Below are positions 27,486-36,275 of a stretch of DNA of 64,000 bases, in pieces. The translations under genes were made by a program, and so were the position numbers. The notes under the pieces are model-generated. The model was not told where the DNA came from, did no database searches, and saw only the letters and a program-made list of their open reading frames with translations. How positions within the stretch are numbered: the stretch's first letter is position 1; every line of letters starts with the position of its first letter. Source of the DNA: Cloacimonetes bacterium UBA5614. Lineage in GTDB: Bacteria > Cloacimonadota > Cloacimonadia > Cloacimonadales > Cloacimonadaceae. The stretch spans positions 1-64,000 of the forward strand of contig DIKQ01000009.1 of the NCBI GenBank assembly GCA_002424605.1, in the 5' to 3' direction.

Positions 27486-30400
27486 ATGAAATGTTCGGAT
27501 GTAACAAATATGAAACTAACCGAAGAGCTCATCAGTAAAGCGAAGACCCTGTCAATACTGAAACAGGGACCTATAGCTGTAACATCTTTGATACAATTGG
27601 ATAATGATACCAGATACATCATCAAGAAGTTTGATAGTGACAGAACGGCTGAAGCAAGGACCGAATACCTCTATCTGCAAACAGCACAAACAGATTATGT
27701 GGTCAAAGCCGTGGCATATCTTGCTGCTGAACAGCCGGTCATTGTACTGGACTACATAGAGGGGCAGACTCTTACAAAGCATTCCTACGCAGAGTGGAAA
27801 GACTATGAGATTTGCCTGGCACGGCTTGCCCGCACAATATCCATTCTGCATTCGCGGGGTATCTGCCTGAACGACATCAAACCGGAAAACCTGGTCATCA
27901 AAGATGGCATTGCATATATAACTGACCTGGGACTGGCGACAGCTAACCTTTTCTTTGAGGGAAGTTTCCGGGGCACACCATCCTACGCAGCCCCGGAAAA
28001 GTTTCTCCGCTTTTCCAACAGCTTTGCTTCAGATATGTTCTCACTGGGTATGGTGCTATTCTATTGCAAGCACAACCAGACTGTGATGGATTTGGTGGGC
28101 AGTGAGGAATTCCAGAAGATTATAGCCAAAGAAGAGCTTTGGCAAAAGCAACTGGAACTGCTGGAAGACAACGAGCTTATTTTATCGCTGCTCAGCTACA
28201 ATCCTGCCAACAGGCCCAAAGCCCATGATCTTGCCGTCAGGCTTGCTGAGAATCACGGGTTGAAACTCGACGCTATTGACCAATCCTTCATTGAAAGTTA
28301 TGTTTTCAAACCCCAGTATGCAGCCGTGGAAAGATTATGGAAAAAAAAGAACCTTACCATAGACTACTCCGATGAACCCCAGATTATTGAGAATCTACTG
28401 TCACTGTGGGCAGAAGCCAAAGGAAAGAAGCTTCTGATATTGGATGAAAGCTTGTTTGTCTCGCAGCCGGATGTCTTCTTCAAGTCATTTCCCATCGGCT
28501 ACAGGGATATCAACGCTTATCAGACACATTTCACAGAATGGCTGCAGGAACAGCCGATAGCAGTGTTACTAAGAAGAAACAAGCAACTGGACCCCACCAG
28601 TTTCTTTGACGACATTAAAGCGAAGACAGATGCCATGCAAATCTGGATTGGCACAGAAAGCGAATTGAAAGAAGTCAGTAACGCAGAGATTTCTGATATA
28701 GCAGCAAAACTGCCCATCAGACAGACAGACCAAGGCAAGCTGAAACAACGGCTGAAACAGGCTAAACCCTTTTATGTCAGATTGTTGCTCATAGAATTGA
28801 TTAAGAGTAAGATAACCGCATTGCCGGATAATGAATTGACCCGCTTCCTGTCATGGATGCAGATATCCCTACCGCTTGTCCTGGTGGAAAAAACCTGGGA
28901 AAACTGGTATCAACTGGTTCAGGATGGAATGCTGAACCGCAAGATTATCATAGACAACAACGTAATCCGGACAGACACACACAGCACAACTGCCGATGCC
29001 CCGGATATGGCTCTGGTGGAAAGGATTATTGGTCTTTCAGTCAAAACAGGATTCAATAACATCACCGGAGACATTTATTATCAAATCGAAGAACCGGACA
29101 AAGCACTGGAATTCTGGACAAGTTATGTGGATGACCTGATAAAGAAGGAATACTTTCTGTCAGCTTATGAATTCACCCGGCAGCTCAGGAAAAAAGTGAA
29201 AAGCTTTCCCTTTGAACTACAAAAAAAGGAAGCATTCCTGGCAAGGATCTGCGGACATTTTGAACTCTCAAACAAGATGTATGAAAAACTGATTTCGCAA
29301 AGCGAAGGCATTATGAAAGCTGTCCTGTCGGTCGACCAGGCAATCGTTTTACAGGCATTGAAACGTTTTAATGAAGCAATTGATTTGTATAAGAACGCCA
29401 TTGACCTGTTCAGGCTGCATAAAGACCAGAAAAGCCTGTTTAGGGCTATGAACAACCTGGGGGTAGTGTATTTCGGTTTACAGCGCTATACTGATGCGGA
29501 ACAGCTCTTTTACGACGTGCTGGAAGAGGCTAAACAGAACAATAATATACAGTTTGAGGCTATCTCATATCTAAACCTCAGCGATATCCAACTCAAGCGG
29601 GGCGAGTGGAAAAGAGTGCTGTATTACACAGACAAGGCAATATCCATTACCTTCAGTAATCAGAAGTGGAATCTATATTCAAACGGAAATGTTATCAAAT
29701 CCAGGGCTCTTTTTGCCTTGGGCAATTTTGATGAAGCTATCAAAATCCTGAATGAATTGAAGGACAATCCCAAGATAAGAGAGAACCTGCTGCAGTATCA
29801 GGAAATCCTGGCTTGGCTGCTGTATTTCCTGACAGTAACCAATCGGGAAAAAGCCTTTGAATTGGCAGATAATACAGGACTAAATGATGTTTCGCTGCAT
29901 GAAATCCTCAAACGGGAGCTTTTCTTTAACAACTTCTCACGCAAGCGTTACCTGAAAGCCAACAGCTATCTGCAGGATGTATCTGAAACGGCTATTCTGA
30001 AAGCCTTCTTCAATTCTGATATTGAATATATCATTGAGAGACTGAATGAAATCCGCAATCAGTCAGAAATTGACCTTTACCTATATTACCTCACTCAGTT
30101 CATAATGATATTTCCAGACCTTGCGTATTCCAGACTATCAGATAGCATCCAGGAAGCGCAGAGTTTGTACACATACAAACCTGTAAACTTCCTGGCAGAG
30201 CATTACGGCATACAAAGCAGGCAGGCAGTTTTCTGGTCAGACATCATTGTAGGTATAGGTGTCGCGGAAAGCATGGAAAGCCTGATGGAACTGGCTTTGA
30301 ATGTAATGCGTAAAATCGCGAAAACCGATAAGTATGTTTATGTGGAGACCCATCCGTCCGGATTCAAGCCGGTGAGGGCAATAAACGCAGGCGGGAATAC

Positions 30401-31718
30401 TATCGGAATTGACAAACTTTTGCTCAGCGAGACGGTGTTTCACCATGTCGCAAAAGCAGAAGGATACTTTTACCTGTCCCCCGTCACTCAGCACATAGTC
30501 AGTGAAGGGCATTCCAGCCTTTTGGGATTGGGCATTACTACGGTTGCCGGTTTCACTGTTACGAAAAACGGCAGCACGCAGGGTATATTCTATTGCGATT
30601 CATCCCAGGAACTGACCATTGACGACAACCAGCATGCAATGTTTAAAATCCTCGCCAACCTCATTCAGAACAAAGTTGAAAACCTCAATGCCCGGGATGA
30701 CCGGAACAACAGACCTGACTGCGCTGAGCCAGAAGACATGGAAGGGACTTCTGAAACCATAATCGGTAAAAGCAGCGCTATGCTGGATGTGCTTTACAAG
30801 ATTTCCCTGGTGGGTGGACACAATGTAAACGTATTGATTACAGGCCCCACCGGTAGTGGCAAAGAGCTGGTCGCCAGGGAAATACACAGGAAGTACAATA
30901 CCTCGTTCCAAAACAGTGTGAGATCTCCCTTCATTGCAGTTAACTGCGCAGCTATTCCCGAGTCTCTGCTTGAGTCAGAGCTATTCGGGTATAAAAAGGG
31001 CGCTTTCACGGGAGCGACCGGAGATAAGAAGGGCAAGCTGCTTGCCGCTGATAACGGCACGATTTTTCTGGATGAAATAGGTGAAATGCCCATACTTCTA
31101 CAGTCCAAGCTGCTCAGAGTTATCCAGGAAAGGGTTATCACGCCATTGGGCAGTGAACAGGACATTCCTGTCAATGTCAGAATCATTGCAGCGTCCAACC
31201 AGAACCTTGAGGAAATGGTCTCGAGAAACCAGTTCCGCGCCGATTTGTTTTACCGTCTGAAGGTTATGACTATAGAGTTGCCGTCTCTAGCTGAACGCAA
31301 AGAGGATATCCCCATGCTTGCCATATCCTTTATGAAGAAGTTCAATGAAAAGTTCCGGAAGAAAGTCATCGGATTCCACCCCGAAGCAATCCGATACCTG
31401 CAAAACAGGGAATGGAAAGGCAACGTCCGCGAACTGGAGAACGAGATGGAAAGAGCCCTGCTGCTGTGCAACGGTGAATACCTGACATTAGAGGATTTCA
31501 ATGCAGAAGCGGATACTGCAGCGGGTTCCATCTTCCGCAATCTGCCTATGCAATGGTCGCAATTCAAAGATTACAAAAAGCGGATAGAGGACGAACTGGA
31601 CAAACGCTACATCAAACTGCTGCTGGATGAAACCAATGACAACATCGCAGCTGCCAGCAAGCTGGGCAAGCTCGACCGGATGCAGATTTACAGGCTGCTG
31701 AAAAAGAAACCCGACTGA
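27486..31718 (+). CDS. Ser/Thr kinase - TPR - GAF - sigma-54 activator fusion
   Basis: A 1410-residue signalling protein. A Hanks-type kinase domain (about 15-260) has Lys47, catalytic NDIKPEN with Asp130, Lys132 and Asn135, the metal-binding DLG Asp147, and APE near 167; the usual HRD is LND but the Asp is kept, so it is probably active. A helical region with TPR units (about 530-800) follows, then a GAF-like domain (about 915-1065). A sigma-54 AAA+ domain (about 1085-1320) comes next, with Walker A GPTGSGKE (about 1120), intact GAFTGA (1172-1177), IFLDEIGE and WKGNVREL. A Fis-type helix-turn-helix ends the protein. It should activate RpoN promoters, and one lies upstream. ATG at 27486 or 27510 is possible. 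Confidence 0.9.
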   Translation: MKCSDVTNMKLTEELISKAKTLSILKQGPIAVTSLIQLDNDTRYIIKKFDSDRTAEARTEYLYLQTAQTDYVVKAVAYLAAEQPVIVLDYIEGQTLTKHSYAEWKDYEICLARLARTISILHSRGICLNDIKPENLVIKDGIAYITDLGLATANLFFEGSFRGTPSYAAPEKFLRFSNSFASDMFSLGMVLFYCKHNQTVMDLVGSEEFQKIIAKEELWQKQLELLEDNELILSLLSYNPANRPKAHDLAVRLAENHGLKLDAIDQSFIESYVFKPQYAAVERLWKKKNLTIDYSDEPQIIENLLSLWAEAKGKKLLILDESLFVSQPDVFFKSFPIGYRDINAYQTHFTEWLQEQPIAVLLRRNKQLDPTSFFDDIKAKTDAMQIWIGTESELKEVSNAEISDIAAKLPIRQTDQGKLKQRLKQAKPFYVRLLLIELIKSKITALPDNELTRFLSWMQISLPLVLVEKTWENWYQLVQDGMLNRKIIIDNNVIRTDTHSTTADAPDMALVERIIGLSVKTGFNNITGDIYYQIEEPDKALEFWTSYVDDLIKKEYFLSAYEFTRQLRKKVKSFPFELQKKEAFLARICGHFELSNKMYEKLISQSEGIMKAVLSVDQAIVLQALKRFNEAIDLYKNAIDLFRLHKDQKSLFRAMNNLGVVYFGLQRYTDAEQLFYDVLEEAKQNNNIQFEAISYLNLSDIQLKRGEWKRVLYYTDKAISITFSNQKWNLYSNGNVIKSRALFALGNFDEAIKILNELKDNPKIRENLLQYQEILAWLLYFLTVTNREKAFELADNTGLNDVSLHEILKRELFFNNFSRKRYLKANSYLQDVSETAILKAFFNSDIEYIIERLNEIRNQSEIDLYLYYLTQFIMIFPDLAYSRLSDSIQEAQSLYTYKPVNFLAEHYGIQSRQAVFWSDIIVGIGVAESMESLMELALNVMRKIAKTDKYVYVETHPSGFKPVRAINAGGNTIGIDKLLLSETVFHHVAKAEGYFYLSPVTQHIVSEGHSSLLGLGITTVAGFTVTKNGSTQGIFYCDSSQELTIDDNQHAMFKILANLIQNKVENLNARDDRNNRPDCAEPEDMEGTSETIIGKSSAMLDVLYKISLVGGHNVNVLITGPTGSGKELVAREIHRKYNTSFQNSVRSPFIAVNCAAIPESLLESELFGYKKGAFTGATGDKKGKLLAADNGTIFLDEIGEMPILLQSKLLRVIQERVITPLGSEQDIPVNVRIIAASNQNLEEMVSRNQFRADLFYRLKVMTIELPSLAERKEDIPMLAISFMKKFNEKFRKKVIGFHPEAIRYLQNREWKGNVRELENEMERALLLCNGEYLTLEDFNAEADTAAGSIFRNLPMQWSQFKDYKKRIEDELDKRYIKLLLDETNDNIAAASKLGKLDRMQIYRLLKKKPD

Positions 31719-33416
31719 TTAATCCTGATACAGGAAGCGCTTGATTTTCTGGGTAGGAGTCTTTTCGAAAGGTTCTTTCTGCTCTATCATCTTATGCACG
31801 GCAGAAAAAGCCGACACATTCCGGTTTACGGTTGACCTGATACTATCCAAAAGGCTCTTGATTTCTTTCTCAACCACAGAATTGCTCATTTTGTCCATCC
31901 CCATGGTTCTTTCCAAGAATTCATAATTCAGAAACACCCTGGCAACAATCTTGCCCTGGGATTCATAGACCATGGACTCCAGGACGCACTCCTGCTCGTT
32001 TATCACAGCTTCAATCTCTTCAGGATAGATGTTTTCTCCGCTGGGACCAACGATAACGTTCTTGATTCTGCCTTTGATGTAGAGGTAGTTGTTCTTTTTA
32101 AGTATTCCCAAGTCGCCTGTTTTGAACCAGCCATCAGGTGTCAAAGCCTGCTCGGTGCGTTCCTTGTCCCTGTAATAACCTTTCATCACCGTAGCGCCAC
32201 GAACCTGAATTTCGCCTTCACCGGTCTTACGGTCGGGATTATCAATCCGCACTTCAATGCCGGGAATAGTAATACCTGTTGCCCGGAACTTCACTTTGGC
32301 AGGACTGCTGCCGGCTATCAGGGGCGAAGTCTCTGTGAGACCATACCCTATGGCATAAGGGAAACCGGCTTCCAGCAGGAATCTCTCCACTTCTGCCGAT
32401 AAAAGCGCTCCACCGATTCCGAAGAAGTGAATCTTGCCTCCAAAGGTTTTCATCAGCTTTTTCCCTGCCACTTTATGCAGCAGTTTACGGGTCGGCGGCA
32501 GTTTATAGAGCTCCCTGAAGACGAGGTTTCCTGTGAGCTGAGGATGAACCTGCAGTTTAAAAATCTTCTCAATCACCAGAGGAACGGATAGTATCATAGT
32601 GGGCTGGATTTTCTGCATGGCAGGCACCAAAACCTTGGCTGTAGGCGGTTTATCAAGATAATAGACACAAGCTCCCGTCATCATGGGAATTATGAAACCG
32701 ATGGTACACTCATAGGTATGCGATAGCGGCAGGATGGATATCAGCCGGTCATGCTCATCAACTCTCTGGATATGGGTAATGGTAATATATGCGTCATAGA
32801 CCAGGTTTTTGTGGGTAAGCATCACACCCTTGGAATTGCCTGTAGTGCCGGAAGTGTAGATTATGGCGGCAATATCGTCTTCGCCCACTTCTGACTTAAT
32901 CAGTCCGATTGCCTGCATGGCTTTGGTTTTCAGCAGGTTAAAACTCTTTTTACCTTCCTCAATAAAGTCCTTGAGACTGTCTTTGGGTATTTCGGTCTTA
33001 ATCGGCTTAAAGCTTTCTATCATTACCATCATAGGCCTGTTTTCAAAGTCCGCATAACCGATTTTATCATACATGTTTCCCGAAACAAAGACCATCTTGG
33101 ACCCGGAATGCTTGATTATCTGCAGAATCTCATTGTTGTGAAAGTCAGTCAGAATAGGCACTACGATTGCGCCCATGCTGGTAATTGCCAGATAGGCAAT
33201 CCCCCATTGCGGCATGTTCTGGCTCAGGATGGCTACTTTATCGCCTTTGCCGATTCCTTCTGACTGCATGAATTCTATTAGTTCCTGGACATGGAATCTG
33301 ATATCGGCATAGGTGAGCGGCTGCTCGTCAACCATTGATAAAGCTGGTTTATGGGGAAATGCATTGCAGGTGGCATTTATCATCTCTCCCAGAGTGTAAG
33401 TTCTTAAAGGTTCCAT
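31719..33416 (-). CDS. Long-chain acyl-CoA synthetase (AMP-forming)
   Basis: ANL-superfamily enzyme that activates fatty acids with ATP and CoA. The 565-residue protein has the P-loop-like motif YTSGTTGNSKG (about residues 185-195), GYGLTETSP, the TGDLG hinge region and the C-terminal K in TPTQKIKR. This is the FadD/LCFA-CoA ligase subgroup, although shorter acids are possible. The start at 33416 is preferred over one ten codons upstream because AAGGAG lies 6-7 nt before it. Its stop abuts the stop of the convergent kinase gene with no base between. Confidence 0.92.
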   Translation of the reverse strand: MEPLRTYTLGEMINATCNAFPHKPALSMVDEQPLTYADIRFHVQELIEFMQSEGIGKGDKVAILSQNMPQWGIAYLAITSMGAIVVPILTDFHNNEILQIIKHSGSKMVFVSGNMYDKIGYADFENRPMMVMIESFKPIKTEIPKDSLKDFIEEGKKSFNLLKTKAMQAIGLIKSEVGEDDIAAIIYTSGTTGNSKGVMLTHKNLVYDAYITITHIQRVDEHDRLISILPLSHTYECTIGFIIPMMTGACVYYLDKPPTAKVLVPAMQKIQPTMILSVPLVIEKIFKLQVHPQLTGNLVFRELYKLPPTRKLLHKVAGKKLMKTFGGKIHFFGIGGALLSAEVERFLLEAGFPYAIGYGLTETSPLIAGSSPAKVKFRATGITIPGIEVRIDNPDRKTGEGEIQVRGATVMKGYYRDKERTEQALTPDGWFKTGDLGILKKNNYLYIKGRIKNVIVGPSGENIYPEEIEAVINEQECVLESMVYESQGKIVARVFLNYEFLERTMGMDKMSNSVVEKEIKSLLDSIRSTVNRNVSAFSAVHKMIEQKEPFEKTPTQKIKRFLYQD

Positions 33417-33511
33417 ATTTAACTCCTTAATGTAAATTACATTCACTTCCCTTATCAGTCAAGATAAATAACCCCGCCTGTGTTGCCCCCCACAAACCTG
33501 TCCAAAAGAGA

Positions 33512-33542
33512 TTGACAAAAACCTGCCGCAAAAAACTTATTG
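33512..33542 (+). promoter_or_regulatory. Possible promoter for the lpoB-like gene
   Basis: TTGACA at 33512-33517, with CTTATT/TTATTG about 18-19 nt downstream as a poor -10. It sits in the divergent intergenic gap, 44 nt before the coding start. Confidence 0.3.
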
Positions 33543-33585
33543 CCTTTGTGATAAAAACTACCATATTATATACTTGGAGGTAATT

Positions 33586-34188
33586 ATGAATCGGATGATT
33601 TTAATAATGCTAACCTTGACTATGCTGTTCACGCTTGCCTGCGGGCCCAGTGTCAAAGTTCAGCGCACCAGCCCGGATGAAGTGACTGACCTGAGCGGAC
33701 GTTGGAATGATACAGATGCCAATCTCGTTGCCGCTGAGATGATAAAGGACGTCGTGAACCGGCCCTGGTATGACGAATTCCTGAAAAAATACCAGCGCAA
33801 TCCCGTTATCATCGTCGGAACTGTCAGAAACCTCAGCTCTGAGCATATCGAAACTGAGACTTTTATCAAAGATATGGAGCGCGAGCTTATCAACAGCGGC
33901 AGGGTAAAATTTGTCGCTTCCAAAGGTGAGAGACTGGAAATCCGTGAAGAGAAGCTGGACCAGCAGACTTATGCTTCCGCTGAGACAGCCAAGAAACTGG
34001 CGATGGAAACAGGGGCGGATTTCGTGCTCCAGGGCAGCATCAAAACCATCATAGACAAAGTTGACAATGTCACTGCCAAGTATTACCAGACAGACCTGCA
34101 GCTTATCAATCTGGAAAGCAGCGAGAAAGCCTGGATAGGCACCAACAAAATCAAGAAAATAGTCACCCGCAGCAAGCTCGGCGGCTAA
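33586..34188 (+). CDS. LpoB-like outer-membrane lipoprotein (penicillin-binding protein activator family)
   Basis: A 200-residue lipoprotein: signal ending TLACG with Cys19 as lipidation site. The mature domain has the LpoB/YcfM pattern: NPVIIVGTVRNLSSEHIET, a FIKDMERELINSG helix, then AMETGADFVLQGSI. Known LpoB reaches from the outer membrane to stimulate PBP1b; here only the fold is supported, not the partner. TTGGAGG precedes the ATG at 33586. A COG3014-like lipoprotein follows after a 115-nt gap with a terminator-like hairpin. These two families often lie together. Confidence 0.82.
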   Translation: MNRMILIMLTLTMLFTLACGPSVKVQRTSPDEVTDLSGRWNDTDANLVAAEMIKDVVNRPWYDEFLKKYQRNPVIIVGTVRNLSSEHIETETFIKDMERELINSGRVKFVASKGERLEIREEKLDQQTYASAETAKKLAMETGADFVLQGSIKTIIDKVDNVTAKYYQTDLQLINLESSEKAWIGTNKIKKIVTRSKLGG

Positions 34189-34206
34189 TCATATCCAGTT
34201 TGTCAT

Positions 34207-34265
34207 TCCTGTCCTGCAAACATGAAATGCAGGATTGTTAACCGGCAGGACAGGATTGGCTTTTT
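34207..34265 (+). terminator. Terminator-like hairpin with an alternative pairing
   Basis: TCCTGTCCTGC (34207-34217) pairs perfectly with GCAGGACAGGA (34245-34255), followed after GGC by five T. The 3' half of the left arm, TCCTGC (34212-34217), can instead pair with GCAGGA at 34229-34234. Two exclusive hairpins between lpoB-like and the next gene suggest partial termination or attenuation. Confidence 0.6.
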
Positions 34266-34303
34266 ATCAATAAAAGTTCTTAACCCTCAAAGGAATACAG
34301 GTA

Positions 34304-35680
34304 ATGATTGTGCTTAGAACCATAGCGTCTCTGATCATCATCAGCGTTGTCCTTGTCCTGTCCGGGTGCGCCAGCCTGGCGACCAAAACTTCCCATTACC
34401 GGGGGACTCAGGAGCTTATCGCCAAGCGCGATATCCCCGCCGTCATCAGGAAACTGGAAACCAAAAAGTCACGCAATTACGCTAAAAAAGACCGTGTCCT
34501 GCAATACCTGGACCTTGGTCTTCTCTACCATTACCAGGGCGATTATGTAAAGAGCAACCTGCTGCTGGAAAAAGCCGAGCAGGCAATGGAAGAGCTCTAC
34601 ACCAAAAGCGTCTCCAAAGCAGCCATCTCAGTTTTGCTAAACGACAATGCCCTGGATTATTTCGGCGAGGATTATGAGGATATCTATACCAATGTCTTCA
34701 AAGCCCTGAATTACCTGCATCAGGACAATTTTGACGCCGCCTTTGTGGAAATCCGCCGCATCAACCTCAAGCTCAGTGTTCTGGAAGACAAGCACGGCAA
34801 GATGGCTGACACCATTAATACTTCCAAAGACGCCAAAGCCAAAGCTGCGGCAGGCTCAAACAAGTTTATCAATTCTGCCCTGGGACGTTACCTCAGCCTG
34901 ATAATCTACAAGCAGGAAGGCAAATATGACGATGTCAGGATAGACCTGCAGAAAATCCGCGAAGCCTTTGATACCCAGCCGGATATCTACCCCTTTAGCC
35001 CTCCCGCCTTACCGGATTCCCTGCTGATGACTCCCGAGCCGGTATTGCACGTGGTGTCCCTTATCGGCACTTCCCCTTACAAAAGGGATAAGGAACTCCA
35101 CATCGCCACAGGCGGGGACATGCTGACCATCGCGGCTGTGGATGAGGAATTGGACATCGCTCCCATCTTCTGGCCCGGAATCAGTTCCGGTTACTACTTC
35201 AAGTTTTCCCTTCCCTACATTGTAAATGACCCTTCCGCCGTCGGTCAGGTCAAGGTCCGCATCAATGGAGAAGCCCATGAGCTGGTAAAGCTGGAAGACA
35301 TCGGCAAAGTTGCCTCTCAGACCTTTAAAGTCAGGGAACCCATCATCTACCTGAAAAGCATCACCAGGTCTGTCGTCAAAGGCATCGGCGCGGAGCTTGC
35401 CAAAAAGGAAATGAAGAAGCAGAATCCCGGTCTTGCCGGCTCTCTGATGTCCCTGGCAACGGACGTTGCGGTTTATGCCTCTGAAAATGCCGATTTGCGC
35501 ACCAGCCGTTTCTTCCCCAATGCCGTGCTGGTGGCGGATATCCCCCTCTCACCCGGCACCTATGACATTTCTGTGGAATACTATGACCACCGCGGTTATC
35601 TGCTCTATCAGGATAACAAAGGCACCGTCAGCATCAGCGATAAATCCCTCAATTTCCTGGAAAGCTGGCATCTGCAGTAA
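34304..35680 (+). CDS. COG3014-like lipoprotein with TPR-type helical region
   Basis: A 458-residue lipoprotein: signal ending LSGC (Cys22). The N-terminal half is helical with TPR-like units (LDLGLLYHYQGDYVKSNLLLEKAEQAME, ALNYLHQDNFDAAFVEIRR), and a conserved AAAGSNKFINSALGRYLSLI helix precedes a beta-rich C-terminal half. This layout matches COG3014 proteins, which commonly sit next to LpoB homologues, as here. Function unknown; an envelope-assembly role alongside the LpoB-like protein is inferred from context only. Confidence 0.75.
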   Translation: MIVLRTIASLIIISVVLVLSGCASLATKTSHYRGTQELIAKRDIPAVIRKLETKKSRNYAKKDRVLQYLDLGLLYHYQGDYVKSNLLLEKAEQAMEELYTKSVSKAAISVLLNDNALDYFGEDYEDIYTNVFKALNYLHQDNFDAAFVEIRRINLKLSVLEDKHGKMADTINTSKDAKAKAAAGSNKFINSALGRYLSLIIYKQEGKYDDVRIDLQKIREAFDTQPDIYPFSPPALPDSLLMTPEPVLHVVSLIGTSPYKRDKELHIATGGDMLTIAAVDEELDIAPIFWPGISSGYYFKFSLPYIVNDPSAVGQVKVRINGEAHELVKLEDIGKVASQTFKVREPIIYLKSITRSVVKGIGAELAKKEMKKQNPGLAGSLMSLATDVAVYASENADLRTSRFFPNAVLVADIPLSPGTYDISVEYYDHRGYLLYQDNKGTVSISDKSLNFLESWHLQ

Positions 35681-35761
35681 TACCTAAAACATCCCTGCTT
35701 TCTCAGAAAACTTCATTTTGATGGTTCCTGACTTCATCCACTGAGCCGTTACACTCCTTGC

Positions 35762-35832
35762 TACCCCCCTGCCATCCACCTGACATCCACCTGGGCTTAC
35801 CCCAGGAGGACCCCAGGTGGACCCCACGTGGC
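35762..35832. repeat. 11-nt modular palindrome, family D
   Basis: Left units TACCCCCCTGC (35762-35772), CATCCACCTGA (35773-35783) and CATCCACCTGG (35784-35794). A 5-nt centre GCTTA follows (35795-35799). Right units are CCCCAGGAGGA (35800-35810), CCCCAGGTGGA (35811-35821) and CCCCACGTGGC (35822-35832). The arrangement is three plus three units in exact 11-nt phase. CCACCTGGG and CCCAGGTGG form a perfect 9-bp inverted repeat. Confidence 0.85.
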
Positions 35833-35877
35833 AAGCAAGCGCACATATAGTTATAATTCATAATCTTCTTACTGCCT

Positions 35878-35997
35878 CCCTGCACAAATCAAACGACCCG
35901 GGAGGGAAAATCCGCGGACAATCAAGGGATTTCAGTCCGCTGATTACCCGATGATTCTCTCTCTCCAAAGCCCTGTTTTGTTAAGGAAGGACAAGGG
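35878..35997 (-). repeat. Dispersed intergenic repeat, family B, copy B2
   Basis: Inverted relative to B1 and alignable over its full length, with the same 112-nt end-to-end spacing. On the plus strand the modules are AATCCGCGGAC (35909-35919), AATCAAGGGAT (35920-35930), centre TTCA, GTCCGCTGATT (35935-35945) and ACCCGATGATT (35946-35956). The flank TTCCTTAACAAAACAGGGC (minus strand) is identical to that of B1. Confidence 0.8.
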
Positions 35998-36061
35998 AGG
36001 GATAGGTACTTTGGCACAGCGTATCAATGTCCGTGCGAAAATACTGGTTATGGATACACTG

Positions 36062-36152
36062 CCAGTCCGGCAGGATGCAAAAATGTAACCCCGTACGCAA
36101 GTGCGGGGTAGAGAGACCCAACCCAGACCAGTCCGGCAGGACGGCACAAGTA
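36062..36152. repeat. Two repeat units, each with a hairpin
   Basis: CCAGTCCGGCAGGA occurs at 36062-36075 and again at 36128-36141, 66 nt apart. Each is followed by a GTAACC and a short hairpin. The first, at 36089-36108, has an 8-bp stem (one G-T pair) closed by GCAA, a GNRA-type loop. The second is CCCTC-T-GAGGG. The hairpin sequences differ but the leading 14-mer is kept exactly. Nature unknown. Confidence 0.6.
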
Positions 36153-36275
36153 ACCCTCTGAGGGCAAGGAATATCTTGACAGGCAGGTTTGCCTGTATTT
36201 GCTTGATGCAAGAGAAGAAAGCGCAGACCTTGCGAAGCTGGATAACACCAAACTTCTCAGAAAGGCGGAAATAAG

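Larger units (their letters stand above)
35681..36275. other. Repeat-rich intergenic region
   Basis: Nearly 600 bases with no supported gene, filled with structured repeats: palindrome D (35762-35832), repeat copy B2 (35878-35997) and a pair of repeat-hairpin units (36062-36152). Short open frames here run antisense or lack ribosome sites and are not called. Confidence 0.7.
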
